DNA of 64,000 nt from Chryseosolibacter sp964532595 (GTDB lineage: Bacteria; Bacteroidota; Bacteroidia; Cytophagales; Cyclobacteriaceae): contig CAZHIQ010000014.1 of assembly GCA_964532595.1 (NCBI GenBank), positions 17,548 to 81,547 on the forward strand. Reading direction: 5' to 3'. A program made the translations under genes and the position numbers. Positions within the stretch are counted from its first letter, which is position 1. Every line of letters starts with the position of its first letter. Positions 17,284 through 27,014 of the stretch are shown piece by piece. The notes beneath the pieces are model-generated. The model was not told the DNA's origin, searched no databases, and saw only the letters and a list, made by a program, of their open reading frames with translations.

Positions 17284-17811
17284 ATGGCAGCACAACCAAA
17301 CTCAATCCCGGCCGTGGGCAGACCGAACGATATTGTCGATATCAGAGCCGGAATGCTTTTCCCTTTTCCCTTCCGTATCTTTGGGGCGGTGTTTATACTT
17401 ACCGGACTACTGATGACAGCTATTGAGCCCGTGCCGTCCGTACTTTTGATGCTTGTGGGCCTGGGTGTGGTGACGGCCTATGAAGGCACGGAGATCGATA
17501 CCTCCAGGAATACTTTCCGGGAATACTATTCCTTCCTCATGATACGGAACGGGGCACGCAAGTCTTTTGTCGGTATTGACCGCGTCTTTATATGCGCATC
17601 TTCCATGAACGAACAAATCCCAATGGCCACATTCTGGTGGTCGCGGAAGAGTGACCGCGTCGAATACAATGCCTATGTACAGTTTTCCGATGGTACGCGG
17701 GTGTTTCTGTTCTCCAATGAACGAAAGCATGTTGTGATCGAACGACTCAATCGAATTGGGTCACTTCTTCATGTCAGAGTCTCGGATCAGACCCCGCCGG
17801 ATAACGCTTAA
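17284..17811 (+). CDS. Membrane protein of unknown function
   Basis: 175 residues. Two hydrophobic segments in the first half (FRIFGAVFILTGLLMTAI and PSVLLMLVGLGVVTAY) suggest a hairpin in the inner membrane. A soluble C-terminal domain follows with alternating beta-strands (TFREYYSFLMIRNG, YVQFSDGTRVFLFS), a pattern seen in small PH-like membrane proteins. I do not recognise a named family. It lies between corA and the TSUP permease with short gaps, so it may share their transcript. Confidence 0.6.
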   Translation: MAAQPNSIPAVGRPNDIVDIRAGMLFPFPFRIFGAVFILTGLLMTAIEPVPSVLLMLVGLGVVTAYEGTEIDTSRNTFREYYSFLMIRNGARKSFVGIDRVFICASSMNEQIPMATFWWSRKSDRVEYNAYVQFSDGTRVFLFSNERKHVVIERLNRIGSLLHVRVSDQTPPDNA

Positions 17812-17825
17812 ATGCTGAACGAGAT

Positions 17826-18578
17826 TTGACGGAGTACTTCGGATTTTCCTTCGCTTACCATGAACTGTTGATCTTTTTCGGAGTTGCCGTCTTAATCGGC
17901 ATGTCGAAAACCGGTATTCATGGTGCTGGTATGATGGCGGTGCCCTTCCTGGCCCTCATTTTCGGGGGACAGCTGTCGAGCGGAATATTACTTCCTATAC
18001 TCTGCATTGCCGACGTGATCGGAGTGTGGTACTATCACCGCCATGCGTCATGGTACTATCTCCGGAAACTTTTCCCGTGGGCAGCGGTGGGAACAGTAGT
18101 TGGGACCGTAGTCGGAGAAGCCATCGACGACGAAACCTTCAGGATGATCATGGCCACGATCATTTTTCTTAGCATAGGAGTGATGATCTGGATTGAGCGA
18201 GCCCGTCGGGTGACAATTCCCGATTACAAATGGTTCGCCGGATTAACAGGCATCCTTGCCGGATTCACGTCAATGGTGGGGAACCTGGCCAATTCGGTGG
18301 TTGCGATCTACTTTCTCTCGATGCGTTTGCCCAAGAATGCATTCATCGGCACCACCGCCTGGTTCTTTCTTGTAATTAACTGGTTCAAAGTACCGTTCCA
18401 CGTATTCGCCTGGCAGACAATCACCGTTAAGACGGTGTTACTTGACCTGTCGATGATCCCTTTTATCGGTCTGGGAGCTTTCCTTGGAATCACAGTTGTT
18501 AAACGTATTCCTGACCAGGCCTATCGATGGTTTATCATCCTCATGACAATCTTAGCCGCAGCGTTTATGATGCTATGA
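17826..18578 (+). CDS. TSUP family permease (TauE/SafE-like)
   Basis: 250 residues, about eight membrane spans. GMSKTGIHGAGMMAVPFLALIFGG near residue 25 and a second copy-like region (GILAGFTSMVGNLANSVVAIY) near 150 are the two half-repeats of the sulfite exporter TauE/SafE fold. These export or import sulfur-containing or organic anions; substrate unknown. TTG 17826 is the first usable start, as an ATG just upstream is followed at once by a stop. The 3' end overlaps the convergent PLP enzyme gene by 14 bases. Confidence 0.85.
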   Translation: MTEYFGFSFAYHELLIFFGVAVLIGMSKTGIHGAGMMAVPFLALIFGGQLSSGILLPILCIADVIGVWYYHRHASWYYLRKLFPWAAVGTVVGTVVGEAIDDETFRMIMATIIFLSIGVMIWIERARRVTIPDYKWFAGLTGILAGFTSMVGNLANSVVAIYFLSMRLPKNAFIGTTAWFFLVINWFKVPFHVFAWQTITVKTVLLDLSMIPFIGLGAFLGITVVKRIPDQAYRWFIILMTILAAAFMML

Positions 18579-19464
18579 GATGCCGGCTTCCCTGCAATCC
18601 CCCTGTGTGAAGCAAAAGCACCGTCTCGCCTCTTCGGATATTGCCCTTCTTTGCTTCGTCGAGAATGGCCATGAACGCTTTGGAAGTATACACGTGGTCT
18701 AGTGGTAACTGGTGCAGGGTGTGCATCTCCCGGATTAAGGCAATCTGTTCAGGAGTAGTCTTCGCGTAGCCGCCAAGGTGGTGATCGGTGAGTATTTCCC
18801 AATTTCCGAAAGTCTTGCCTGCGAAGTCATTTAATAAAGAACTCACCGTGTCAACGAGAAAGGACCCACCTTTTAGGACAGCGATGCCGCTCACGAATTT
18901 GCGGCCCTCCATTCCCGCGATAATTCCGGCCATGGTGCCGCCGGTACCGACAGGCAGCACCAGGCGGTCGAAGGGGATCTTATCGAGATGTTCTTTTGCA
19001 AACTCCGAACATCCCCGGACAGCCAGCCGGTTTGTTCCTCCTTCAGGAATCATAAAAAAGTCGCCGAACCGGGAACGCAGCGCGGATTGAAAGTCGTCCG
19101 ATTCTTTCTGCCGATACAGCGACCGATCAACGAACTGCAACTGCATCCCCATACGCTTTGCAAACGCCAGCGTCGTGTTAAGCGGCAGTACCTCCTCGCC
19201 GCGGATAACGCCGATGGATTTCAAACCCCTTGCCGAAGCAGCGGCAGCTGTGGCGTAAATATGGTTTGACCACGCCCCTCCAAACGTCAATACAGGCAGG
19301 CCGGCAGCGTTAGCAGCGTCCAGATTGTATCGCAGCTTCCACCATTTATTACCCGACACAAAAGGATGATTCTGATCCTCTCGTTTGATCAGAAGACGCA
19401 CCCCCGCCTTTTCAAGAGCGGTGACGCCGGTTACTTCGATTACAGGGGTTTCATCGTATGTCAC
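18565..19464 (-). CDS. PLP-dependent ACC deaminase / D-cysteine desulfhydrase-like enzyme
   Basis: About 299 residues from GTG 19464 (VTYDETPVIEV). A longer frame that runs into the radical SAM gene is rejected. Fold-type II PLP enzyme: SGNKWWKLRYN holds the candidate Schiff-base Lys, GGAWSNHIYATA the substrate loop, and LPVGTGGTMAGI the phosphate-binding glycine loop. Homologues act on D-cysteine, ACC or related small amino acids, releasing ammonia. The exact substrate is open. The promoter must lie in the 64-base divergent gap with the PA0069-type gene, which contains two 20-bp-spaced repeats. Confidence 0.85.
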   Translation of the reverse strand: MTYDETPVIEVTGVTALEKAGVRLLIKREDQNHPFVSGNKWWKLRYNLDAANAAGLPVLTFGGAWSNHIYATAAAASARGLKSIGVIRGEEVLPLNTTLAFAKRMGMQLQFVDRSLYRQKESDDFQSALRSRFGDFFMIPEGGTNRLAVRGCSEFAKEHLDKIPFDRLVLPVGTGGTMAGIIAGMEGRKFVSGIAVLKGGSFLVDTVSSLLNDFAGKTFGNWEILTDHHLGGYAKTTPEQIALIREMHTLHQLPLDHVYTSKAFMAILDEAKKGNIRRGETVLLLHTGGLQGSRHLIAS

Positions 19465-19469
19465 AAAGA

Positions 19470-19511
19470 CTAAAAATATTAGGTGAATACTAAAATATTT
19501 AGGTAGATTTG
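19470..19511 (+). promoter_or_regulatory. Divergent promoter with two 20-bp-spaced AT-rich repeats
   Basis: CTAAAAATATTAGG (19470-19483) and CTAAAATATTTAGG (19490-19503) lie head-to-tail with a 20-base period, about two helical turns. Each is close to a palindrome. The second ends at a perfect -7 element TAGATTTG (19504-19511) for the rightward radical SAM gene, so a bound regulator could control both genes. A good ribosome site GGGAGG (19514-19519) follows before ATG 19529. Confidence 0.55.
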
Positions 19512-19528
19512 TCGGGAGGGAAAATGCG

Positions 19529-20584
19529 ATGGATGAGGAATATTTCAAAGGCAGGGGAGCACAAATCCACACGGCAAACCGATTTCTAAAGGCGGAGTAT
19601 GTCACGGACCACATCGAAGGCCTGGACGAACCATTGCACTTCTCCCCTTCTACACAAGTGTTTCATGACAACCCCCGCCAGGTTGTCAACAAGGTTACGA
19701 GTCCGGATCTTGGTATGATGTATTCCATGAATCCCTATCAGGGCTGCGAACATGGTTGCATTTATTGTTATGCCCGAAACAGCCACGAATACTGGGGATG
19801 GAACGCTGGTCTTGATTTCGAAAGCAAGATCATTGTGAAGGAGAATGCACCCGAGCTGCTTGAGAAATGTTTACTCAATCCCCGGTGGGAAGCCGTCCCG
19901 ATCTCTCTTGCGGGTAACACCGATTGCTATCAGCCGCTTGAACGCAAGTATCGAATTACACGGAACATCCTGAAGGTTTTTGCCAGGTATCGTCATCCCG
20001 TGGGGATGATAACAAAGAATGCTCTGATTCTCCGGGACCTCGATCTACTCAAAGACCTGGCGGCCGATAACCTGGTCCACGTCTACATTTCCATTACTAC
20101 TCTTGACGAGGATCTCCGCCGTGTCATGGAACCCCGGACGGCCAGCGGCGAGCGACGACTGAAGACAGTCGAAGCACTTGCCAAGGCAGGAGTACCGGTA
20201 GGCATAATGAATGCTCCCATCATCCCCGGTCTTAATCATCATGAAATTCCTTCTATCCTGAAAGCAGCAGCCGATAGCGGTGCGCTGGCTGCTGGTATGA
20301 CGGTCGTTCGATTAAATGGATCGATCAGTAAGATTTTCGAAGACTGGCTGCGCAAGAACTTTCCTGATCGGTTCGACAAGGTCTGGAACCAGATCTGTTC
20401 CCTTCACGGCGGCCATGTGAACGACTCGCGATTCGGCAGGAGAATGACGGGTGAGGGAAATTTCGCGGAGGTTATTCATCAGCTCTTCCGCATGGCCAGG
20501 AAAAAACATTTCCTCAACCGTCAAATGCCGGCGCTCAACTTAACGCAGTTCCGAAAGGGTGGCAATCTAAGCCTGTTTCCCTGA
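19529..20584 (+). CDS. PA0069-family radical SAM protein
   Basis: 351 residues. The [4Fe-4S]/SAM motif is C-E-H-G-C-I-Y-C at about residues 72-79, spaced CxxxCxxC, in NPYQGCEHGCIYCYARN. The N-terminal KGRGAQIHTANRF and the segment ISLAGNTDCYQPLERKY fit the PA0069 group, distantly like spore photoproduct lyase. The reaction is not established for this group; DNA repair has been suggested from the similarity. Start ATG 19529 has the best Shine-Dalgarno I noted in the window (GGGAGG, 9 bases upstream). It is divergent from the PLP enzyme gene. Confidence 0.88.
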   Translation: MDEEYFKGRGAQIHTANRFLKAEYVTDHIEGLDEPLHFSPSTQVFHDNPRQVVNKVTSPDLGMMYSMNPYQGCEHGCIYCYARNSHEYWGWNAGLDFESKIIVKENAPELLEKCLLNPRWEAVPISLAGNTDCYQPLERKYRITRNILKVFARYRHPVGMITKNALILRDLDLLKDLAADNLVHVYISITTLDEDLRRVMEPRTASGERRLKTVEALAKAGVPVGIMNAPIIPGLNHHEIPSILKAAADSGALAAGMTVVRLNGSISKIFEDWLRKNFPDRFDKVWNQICSLHGGHVNDSRFGRRMTGEGNFAEVIHQLFRMARKKHFLNRQMPALNLTQFRKGGNLSLFP

Positions 20585-20599
20585 GGCTCCCTCGTTTGA

Positions 20600-21958
20600 C
20601 TACGCTTTCGCATAGTGCTTGTAAAAGGCAACGATGGTTTCGATTCCGAGCATAAAGTTTCGGATGCCGAAGTGTTCATTGGGAGAATGCAGGGCATCGC
20701 TATCAAGCCCAAAGCCCATCAGCACGGTATCAATTCCCAGTTCCTTCTTGAAGAGAGCGACGATAGGAATGCTGCCTCCATCCCGGGTAGGGATGGGCGT
20801 CTTACCCCAAACTTCTTCAAAAGCCTTGCTGGCTGCCTGGTACGCCGACGAGTCAGTAGGCGTTACAACCGGTTCACCACCGTGTTGTGGGGTCACCTTT
20901 ACCGTAACATACTTTGGAGCGATGTTCTGGAAATGCTCGGTAAACAAGGCTGTGATCTCCTCGCTTTCCTGATTCGGAACGAGTCGCATCGAAATTTTCG
21001 CGAACGCCTTTGATGGAAGGACGGTTTTCGCTCCCTCGCCTGTGTATCCTCCCCAAATGCCGTTTACATCGAGGGTTGGTCGAATCCCTGTGCGTTCAAG
21101 TGTTGTAAATCCTTTTTCTCCGGTGACGTCACTGATGCCAAGGTCTTCCTTATAGGCGGCGGCATCAAAGGGAGCCAGGTTAATAGCCTGCCGTTCTTCG
21201 TCGGACAACGTAGCCACCTTGTCGTAAAATCCAGGTATGGTGACCCTGCGCCGCTCGTCGTGAAGCGATGCAATCATTTGGCAAAGCACGTTGATGGGGT
21301 TTGCAACAGCTCCACCATACACGCCTGAATGTAGATCCCGGTTCGGTCCTGTGACTTCTACCTCGACATAACTCAATCCACGCAAACCGGTGGTGATAGA
21401 GGGGTGTTCAAGTGAAATGATAGCGGTATCGGAGATAAGGATAACATCGGCCTTCAGACGCTCCTTGTTTTTTACAACGAAGCTGCCCAGGTTTTCAGAG
21501 CCGACTTCTTCTTCGCCTTCGACCATGAACTTTATGTTACACGGCAGTGCATCGTGTTTCATCATGGTTTCGAAGGCCTTTACGTGCATATAGGTCTGGC
21601 CCTTATCATCGGATGCACCGCGTGCGAAAATCTTGTCGTCTTTAATCACCGGGTCGAAGGGTGGCGACTGCCATTGATCAACAGGATCGGGAGGTTGAAC
21701 ATCGTAGTGTCCGTACACTAATACAGTTGGCAGCGAAGGGTCTTTTATCTTTTCCCCATAAACAATAGGATGCCCTTCTGTTTCGCACAGCTCGACGCGA
21801 TCGGCGCCTGCAGCTTCCAATTTTTCTTTCAGGAACTCGGCAGCCTTCCTGACATCTGAGCGATGTCGGCTGTCAGCGCTTACCGACGGAATTTTCAACC
21901 ATTCAATCAGCTCGTTGATAAAGCGATCTTTGTTGGATGCGATATACTCCTTCATCAT
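20600..21958 (-). CDS. M20 family dipeptidase
   Basis: 452 residues. Zinc-site motifs are in the expected order: YGHYDVQPPD (His and Asp), RGASDDKGQ (bridging Asp), MVEGEEEVGSEN (catalytic Glu pair), VILISDTA (Asp) and SPNEHFGIRNF (last His). Overall it matches the CNDP/PepV-like group of cytoplasmic di-zinc dipeptidases (here CndA-type peptides). No signal peptide. It follows the 1641-residue exported protein on the same strand by 39 bases, so both may be in one transcript, although their functions do not obviously link. Confidence 0.92.
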   Translation of the reverse strand: MMKEYIASNKDRFINELIEWLKIPSVSADSRHRSDVRKAAEFLKEKLEAAGADRVELCETEGHPIVYGEKIKDPSLPTVLVYGHYDVQPPDPVDQWQSPPFDPVIKDDKIFARGASDDKGQTYMHVKAFETMMKHDALPCNIKFMVEGEEEVGSENLGSFVVKNKERLKADVILISDTAIISLEHPSITTGLRGLSYVEVEVTGPNRDLHSGVYGGAVANPINVLCQMIASLHDERRRVTIPGFYDKVATLSDEERQAINLAPFDAAAYKEDLGISDVTGEKGFTTLERTGIRPTLDVNGIWGGYTGEGAKTVLPSKAFAKISMRLVPNQESEEITALFTEHFQNIAPKYVTVKVTPQHGGEPVVTPTDSSAYQAASKAFEEVWGKTPIPTRDGGSIPIVALFKKELGIDTVLMGFGLDSDALHSPNEHFGIRNFMLGIETIVAFYKHYAKA

Positions 21959-21997
21959 AGTTGCAAGATAACCAATAAAGCAGGAAACGAAATAGAA

Positions 21998-24900
21998 TCA
22001 GAAGCCGTCGTCGACGTCTTCTTTCGGAGGTTCAAAATCGCGTGCCGGACCTGGCTCGACCGATTCCTCCTGTTGGGAAGGCTGCGGCTGAGCAGACGGT
22101 TCCACCGAGGGTTCAACTCCCGGCTCAACGCCTTGCGACGGAGTGGGAATGTCTCCCGGAACGGGGAATCCGACAGGCGCAGATTGGACAGGAGGTGCTT
22201 CGTACAAACTGTACGGAACATCAATGCCAAGATAGTTTTTCCGGAAGCGGTTAATGAAAGCCAGAGTTTCCTCTTCGCTGCCGGGAATAAAAGCTGTCTC
22301 GCCGATTTTTGCCTTGCCTGCATTAGAGCGTTTCGCGATAAGACGATTAAAGGCGTCGTTGTTCGAGTGAATCAGCAGTCGGTTGTCTTCGATACCAAAG
22401 TAGTACCACGACTCGGGGGAAGCTTTGAAGAAGACATGAAATACCTGTACTCCTTCGGCGGTGCGACGTACTTCCATAAAGCCCTCAAAGCCGCCATTGA
22501 TGTCGTGACGGAGAATGTTGGACAATCCCAGTTTCCCATCACTGTAAAAGGCTTTGTGTTCGGGTGACCAGCGCAGGCGTACATTGGAGAAGACAAGCGG
22601 TCTTTGCAGGGCAGAAATCGTTGCGAGCGAAACGTACTGCTGGAGGCTTTGAGTCTCGTAGTCTTTGACTACCCGCTCGCCAACGATGTCAGCGATTTTA
22701 TAAAGAAGTTCCGTTTGGTCGCCGAGTCCTTCATCGGACCCTTCTTCCTTGATGACTTGTTGAAGATCGCGGGCCATCAGGTCGAATGCCATCGCGGGGA
22801 CGTCTGTGTCGACTATAATAAATGAATTGAGCTGTACATTTTCCGAGTTGAAATCGGCCGTGCCCAGAGCAGTTGAAGTTATGTCGAAGCCTTTGGTTCC
22901 ATTAAAGAGGTCGACGTGTCCCTCAAATCGCGCTTTTCCTGTCTCATCGTTATACGCGAATACTTTTCCGGTGAGCTTCTTACCAGCCGCTTTGTCAACA
23001 TCCTCTATCCTGTATTCTTTTGCTTCAGCGTCGTAGTAAAGCTTTCCTGAGGGGGAGAATAAGTCATCGTCACCTTCAGATTTCTTCTCGCTGGCGAAGG
23101 TCAGATATACGCTGTTGTCGAGCGAAGAAAAATGAACACCGGCCGTGATCCGCTTGCCTTCTTCATCGACGGCGTTGTCGAAGTCGAGCATGATTTCAGT
23201 CTCGTCTCCACTTTGGCTGTAGGCGATCCAGGTGTCGTAGTTCCGGATGTTTTTTATGTCAAGTTTCACGTAGCCATCCAGTTGGAGAGCCGGTCGGGTG
23301 GCATACATGGTCATGTCTCCTTTGTAGAACATACCGGCTCCAAGAACGAGCTGATCTTTTTCACTGACCGCCCCGGTTGCGACCGTCTGCAGGGAAGCAC
23401 CTGTCCGGCGCCTTCCAAAACGACGTTGCGATTCTTCTTCCTGCATGGACTCGAGGTGGAAATCCGTCATTTTGATCGCGAACGTATCGCTGAGCAAGTT
23501 TACATATTGGTACGTTGCGTGACCCGTGAATTCTTTTCGGGAAACGATGTTGACCACGCCGTCAGTAAGGCGATGGTATCCGTTGAGCGTGTCCAGGATA
23601 ATGGTCGTGTTGTTAAGTGTCCCTATACGGGCATTCTCGTGGATGAGTACCTCATTGTTCTCAGGGGTAATCATCGCGTCGGCAACGATGATATAAGGAA
23701 TACCACTCACTTTGAGTTCTTGTTTCCTCAGGTCGTACTCCGCGCGTGTTGCGTTGAAGTGAAGCGAATCCAGTTCTTTGCGGGTAGTGTAAAAGACTGA
23801 ATTCTCGATGGGAACATCACGGGCTTTTGTCATGACAATTCGCTGATTTGTCAGATCCCACCGGGCGTTTGGAATAGATGTCTTAAACTGGGCATAAGGG
23901 AACTCAATCGCGGCAGTACCTTCGATTTCCGGACTTATGTCGGCGTAATTTTCGTCGAGATCGAACTTAAGGCGAACATCATGTCCGCTGAGGAGGTGTT
24001 TGTTGGGGTCGTCGGATTTTACTGTAAACCGTGCGTGGCGTGCGTTGAATTCCTTTCCGAAGAACTGCATGTCGCGTGAAATCAACTCGGTGCCCCGGGT
24101 CTCCAGTTTTCCCGCGCCGCCAACCCCGCGCTTGGAAATGATCACGACCCCTTGCATCTGCGCGGTGGAGTCGTAAAAGTTAAACGGCGCCTTGAGGTTC
24201 TTGAGATAAAGTTGGTCGTGTTTCGGGAACCACTTCATCTGGAAGTCGGGCAGCGAAGCCTGTGGAAACAACACGTTTCCGAATACTTCCTCCCTGATTG
24301 TGGCCCGGCTGCCGCGGGCTACGACAGAATCCGGGTAAAAGAGAAAGTCGCGAGACGACAGTTGCGCGGCGAGGAAATCAATGGTCCCGGCGCCTCTCAA
24401 ACCCCGGTTGCTCAAGCTAAGCACACCGTTCATCCGACCATCGCCCTTGTAAAGTTGATATCCGGGTGGAGGGATCGCGTGCTCGAAACCCAACGACTTG
24501 TCGGGCATAGTATGCAACGTCTCTTTGATGCTGGGAAGCATACCACTTGATATAAACGTACCGTCAAACTTTATTGACAAAGGATCAGCGTTGTTAAGGC
24601 TGTCGATCTTGAATGGCGGAACGACAAAGAAGACGGAACGGTCATATACACCCCCAAGAACTTCCTGCCGGTCGAAATAAATTACCCCACCGGTGGTGGC
24701 GTCCAGACGAGGGTATCCGGGGATGTCTTCTTTGCCCGACTTGTTGTTGGCACGACTGATAAACAATGTGCCGGAGGAACTTCCTCCGCCCAGGCCTGCC
24801 GTTGCGGCGGTGGCAGAGTCAGCGCTTACGAGGTTGTTATTGACTTTTCTTCTTACTTCCTGCCCTCTTGCGTTCTTCTCTTTCACATAGAAATTTATGG

Positions 24901-26923
24901 AGTCGATGTGGGTCAGGCTGATAAAGAAACTGTCGTATTTAAGGGTAAATCCTTTCCCGCTGATCTCCATGTTACCTGCGTTTACAGTGCCGTTAAACTG
25001 GATGTCGCGGTTTTGAAGGATTGTGATGACGCTGCTGTCGGGGATGATATTAACGTTGAGGGAATCACTGACCGAAAATTCGGTGACGCCTCGGACTGTC
25101 ATCGAGCGATTCTTGAAGTTGATCGTTGCGTTGACGTTCTTGTCCGTTACGCTGTGGATCTTCAGATTGTCGTAGTCTGTCTCGCCCCTGTTGGCAAGGA
25201 AGAGGTCAATTGCTTTTTGCTTCACCTGCACGACATCCGACTGGCTGTCGTAATTGACGAGCCCGCGTTGGCGAAGATACTCCATCGCCTGGCGGATTGT
25301 TTGCGGATTTTGTTTGGAATAGTTGGCCAGATCGCCGGAGTAGAATATGTCAACGCCGTTCTTGAGAACGTAGTTGGCTGTGAGGGCCAGCGGATGGAAA
25401 TTAAATCCAACGCTGCCTAGTAGACGGTAATCCTCGGGGTCGTAATAGTCTACTGATTCAATAACCACAGGGACCGTGTTACGGGCGGCTTCGATGAGAA
25501 TGTTGAGACTATCGGAACGCAGGTCCCAACGGATGGCGTCGGCGGAGAAATCAACGTTGAAAAAAGTCGATGAGTAGGGGGCGTAGCGCATCTCTCCTCT
25601 GTCTTTCGACAGCAGGAGGTGCTGCGTACTGTCGGTATACCGGTAACGCATGCGTACCATCTGGTGCACCAGTGAATCGTGCCCCTGTGAGATGTTCACT
25701 CGTGCCCCCTCGGAGGCAATGGACCCTGGGCTGAACACAAACTCGCGGGCCTTTGCCGTAAACTTCTTTTGCCCTTCGCTGAACACCTCAATAGTTGCAG
25801 CGCTATTGAAGGCCGAAAGACTACTGATTCTGTTTCCGAACAGGGAGAACCCACCGCGGTACCGGACGTTTTCATCAGCGAGCCCGTTTATTCGCAAGTC
25901 GTTCTGGTAAGACTTGAATCTTGGGAAAGAGGAAAGTGTCGAGTCACGGCGCGATTGCGACTTGAATTCGAACGTGCCGGGGATAAAGCCAGGAGTCTTG
26001 CCATTGTAGTTGAGCTTTACCAACTCCGACGACAGTTCTGGCTTCGTCACGTTGAAGTGATAGGTTGTCATATTGCAGATCACTTCGTCAGGGCCCAGGC
26101 CGGCGGGAGTCCAATCAAAAGAACCGCCTTCACCGGAAAAGCGTTGTTCCCAAATCCCATAGCTGCCCTGGGTGTTGCGCAGGGCCACAGAGTCGAATGA
26201 AGTAACGAACACGAGGTCAAGTCTTTCAAAGCGAATAACCGGTCCGTTATGCTCGGGTGGTGGCATGGGCGTCATCCATGACGGCATAACATCGGCCTCT
26301 GGTTCTTCGAACGACTCCTCTATGGGGTCATTCCACGGGTCGAATGTGGCATTATCATTCCAGTCGTCTTGGCTATCGGAGGCTGTTTCTTCCGGCTGTT
26401 CCTCCCAGCTCAGTGATTCGTCAGGAATTTGCTCAACAAAATCGAAGCTGTAGGTGTCACTGTGCGCGTACAGGCGAAATGTCTTGCTGTGGTTCAGTGC
26501 GCGATGCTGAAAGAAGGTGCGTGAAGCGGAAAAGAACATCGCCAGTTGTCGGGGAGAGCCTTTTTCGACGACCTTGCCAGCAACGTCGAGATAGTTGCTA
26601 ATTGTTCGGGCATCGGCTCGCTCGTGCGCCACTGCGCTGGCAATAGCTCCATAATAGTCGACGAGGTGCGGGCGCAAAGGAGTTTTCATACGACGCATCG
26701 CGTAGGCCTGGCGACGGATGAGCGTCTGATGTTCTGGCCGCAGCTGATTCCAGCTGTTGTGAAAGGCGGCGGCAACAACGGTAGCGTCAAGATTTCGACT
26801 GCGTTCCAGGGTCAGGCGAACGCTGTCGTGAAAGGTGAGTGAGGTCACGGCGCTTGTGCCCTGACCATGAACGGTTGCCCAGGTCAGCAGTAATATCCCG
26901 ATTGCGAATACGGCCCTCTTCAC
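21998..26923 (-). CDS. Giant exported beta-rich protein, unknown function
   Basis: 1641 residues. A signal peptide (FAIGILLLTWATVHGQ) indicates export. Residues about 30-180 look helical, 190-240 are acidic (Asp/Glu/Trp/Pro-rich), and about 250-1450 consist almost wholly of alternating beta-strands. That part has many recurring phrases (GTLxxxNxG, RGVGGAGKLETRGTELISRDMQFFGKEF, NNEVLIHENARIG), suggesting repeated jelly-roll-like strands as in the LptA/OstA or AsmA/TamB type. A helical part follows, then a Pro/Glu-rich repeat tail (VEPGVEPSVEPS) to the end. I recognise no named family. Probably periplasmic or outer-membrane; a bridging or scaffold role is only a guess. It is transcribed first in a pair with the M20 dipeptidase. 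Confidence 0.8.
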   Translation of the reverse strand: MKRAVFAIGILLLTWATVHGQGTSAVTSLTFHDSVRLTLERSRNLDATVVAAAFHNSWNQLRPEHQTLIRRQAYAMRRMKTPLRPHLVDYYGAIASAVAHERADARTISNYLDVAGKVVEKGSPRQLAMFFSASRTFFQHRALNHSKTFRLYAHSDTYSFDFVEQIPDESLSWEEQPEETASDSQDDWNDNATFDPWNDPIEESFEEPEADVMPSWMTPMPPPEHNGPVIRFERLDLVFVTSFDSVALRNTQGSYGIWEQRFSGEGGSFDWTPAGLGPDEVICNMTTYHFNVTKPELSSELVKLNYNGKTPGFIPGTFEFKSQSRRDSTLSSFPRFKSYQNDLRINGLADENVRYRGGFSLFGNRISSLSAFNSAATIEVFSEGQKKFTAKAREFVFSPGSIASEGARVNISQGHDSLVHQMVRMRYRYTDSTQHLLLSKDRGEMRYAPYSSTFFNVDFSADAIRWDLRSDSLNILIEAARNTVPVVIESVDYYDPEDYRLLGSVGFNFHPLALTANYVLKNGVDIFYSGDLANYSKQNPQTIRQAMEYLRQRGLVNYDSQSDVVQVKQKAIDLFLANRGETDYDNLKIHSVTDKNVNATINFKNRSMTVRGVTEFSVSDSLNVNIIPDSSVITILQNRDIQFNGTVNAGNMEISGKGFTLKYDSFFISLTHIDSINFYVKEKNARGQEVRRKVNNNLVSADSATAATAGLGGGSSSGTLFISRANNKSGKEDIPGYPRLDATTGGVIYFDRQEVLGGVYDRSVFFVVPPFKIDSLNNADPLSIKFDGTFISSGMLPSIKETLHTMPDKSLGFEHAIPPPGYQLYKGDGRMNGVLSLSNRGLRGAGTIDFLAAQLSSRDFLFYPDSVVARGSRATIREEVFGNVLFPQASLPDFQMKWFPKHDQLYLKNLKAPFNFYDSTAQMQGVVIISKRGVGGAGKLETRGTELISRDMQFFGKEFNARHARFTVKSDDPNKHLLSGHDVRLKFDLDENYADISPEIEGTAAIEFPYAQFKTSIPNARWDLTNQRIVMTKARDVPIENSVFYTTRKELDSLHFNATRAEYDLRKQELKVSGIPYIIVADAMITPENNEVLIHENARIGTLNNTTIILDTLNGYHRLTDGVVNIVSRKEFTGHATYQYVNLLSDTFAIKMTDFHLESMQEEESQRRFGRRRTGASLQTVATGAVSEKDQLVLGAGMFYKGDMTMYATRPALQLDGYVKLDIKNIRNYDTWIAYSQSGDETEIMLDFDNAVDEEGKRITAGVHFSSLDNSVYLTFASEKKSEGDDDLFSPSGKLYYDAEAKEYRIEDVDKAAGKKLTGKVFAYNDETGKARFEGHVDLFNGTKGFDITSTALGTADFNSENVQLNSFIIVDTDVPAMAFDLMARDLQQVIKEEGSDEGLGDQTELLYKIADIVGERVVKDYETQSLQQYVSLATISALQRPLVFSNVRLRWSPEHKAFYSDGKLGLSNILRHDINGGFEGFMEVRRTAEGVQVFHVFFKASPESWYYFGIEDNRLLIHSNNDAFNRLIAKRSNAGKAKIGETAFIPGSEEETLAFINRFRKNYLGIDVPYSLYEAPPVQSAPVGFPVPGDIPTPSQGVEPGVEPSVEPSAQPQPSQQEESVEPGPARDFEPPKEDVDDGF

Positions 26924-27014
26924 GTAATGAAACCTTGAAATTCGGAAAATATACGGAAATAAACCACGTACTTTTTTAACGTCGGGCCATACCTGTTATG
27001 CTAAACCCGGACAC

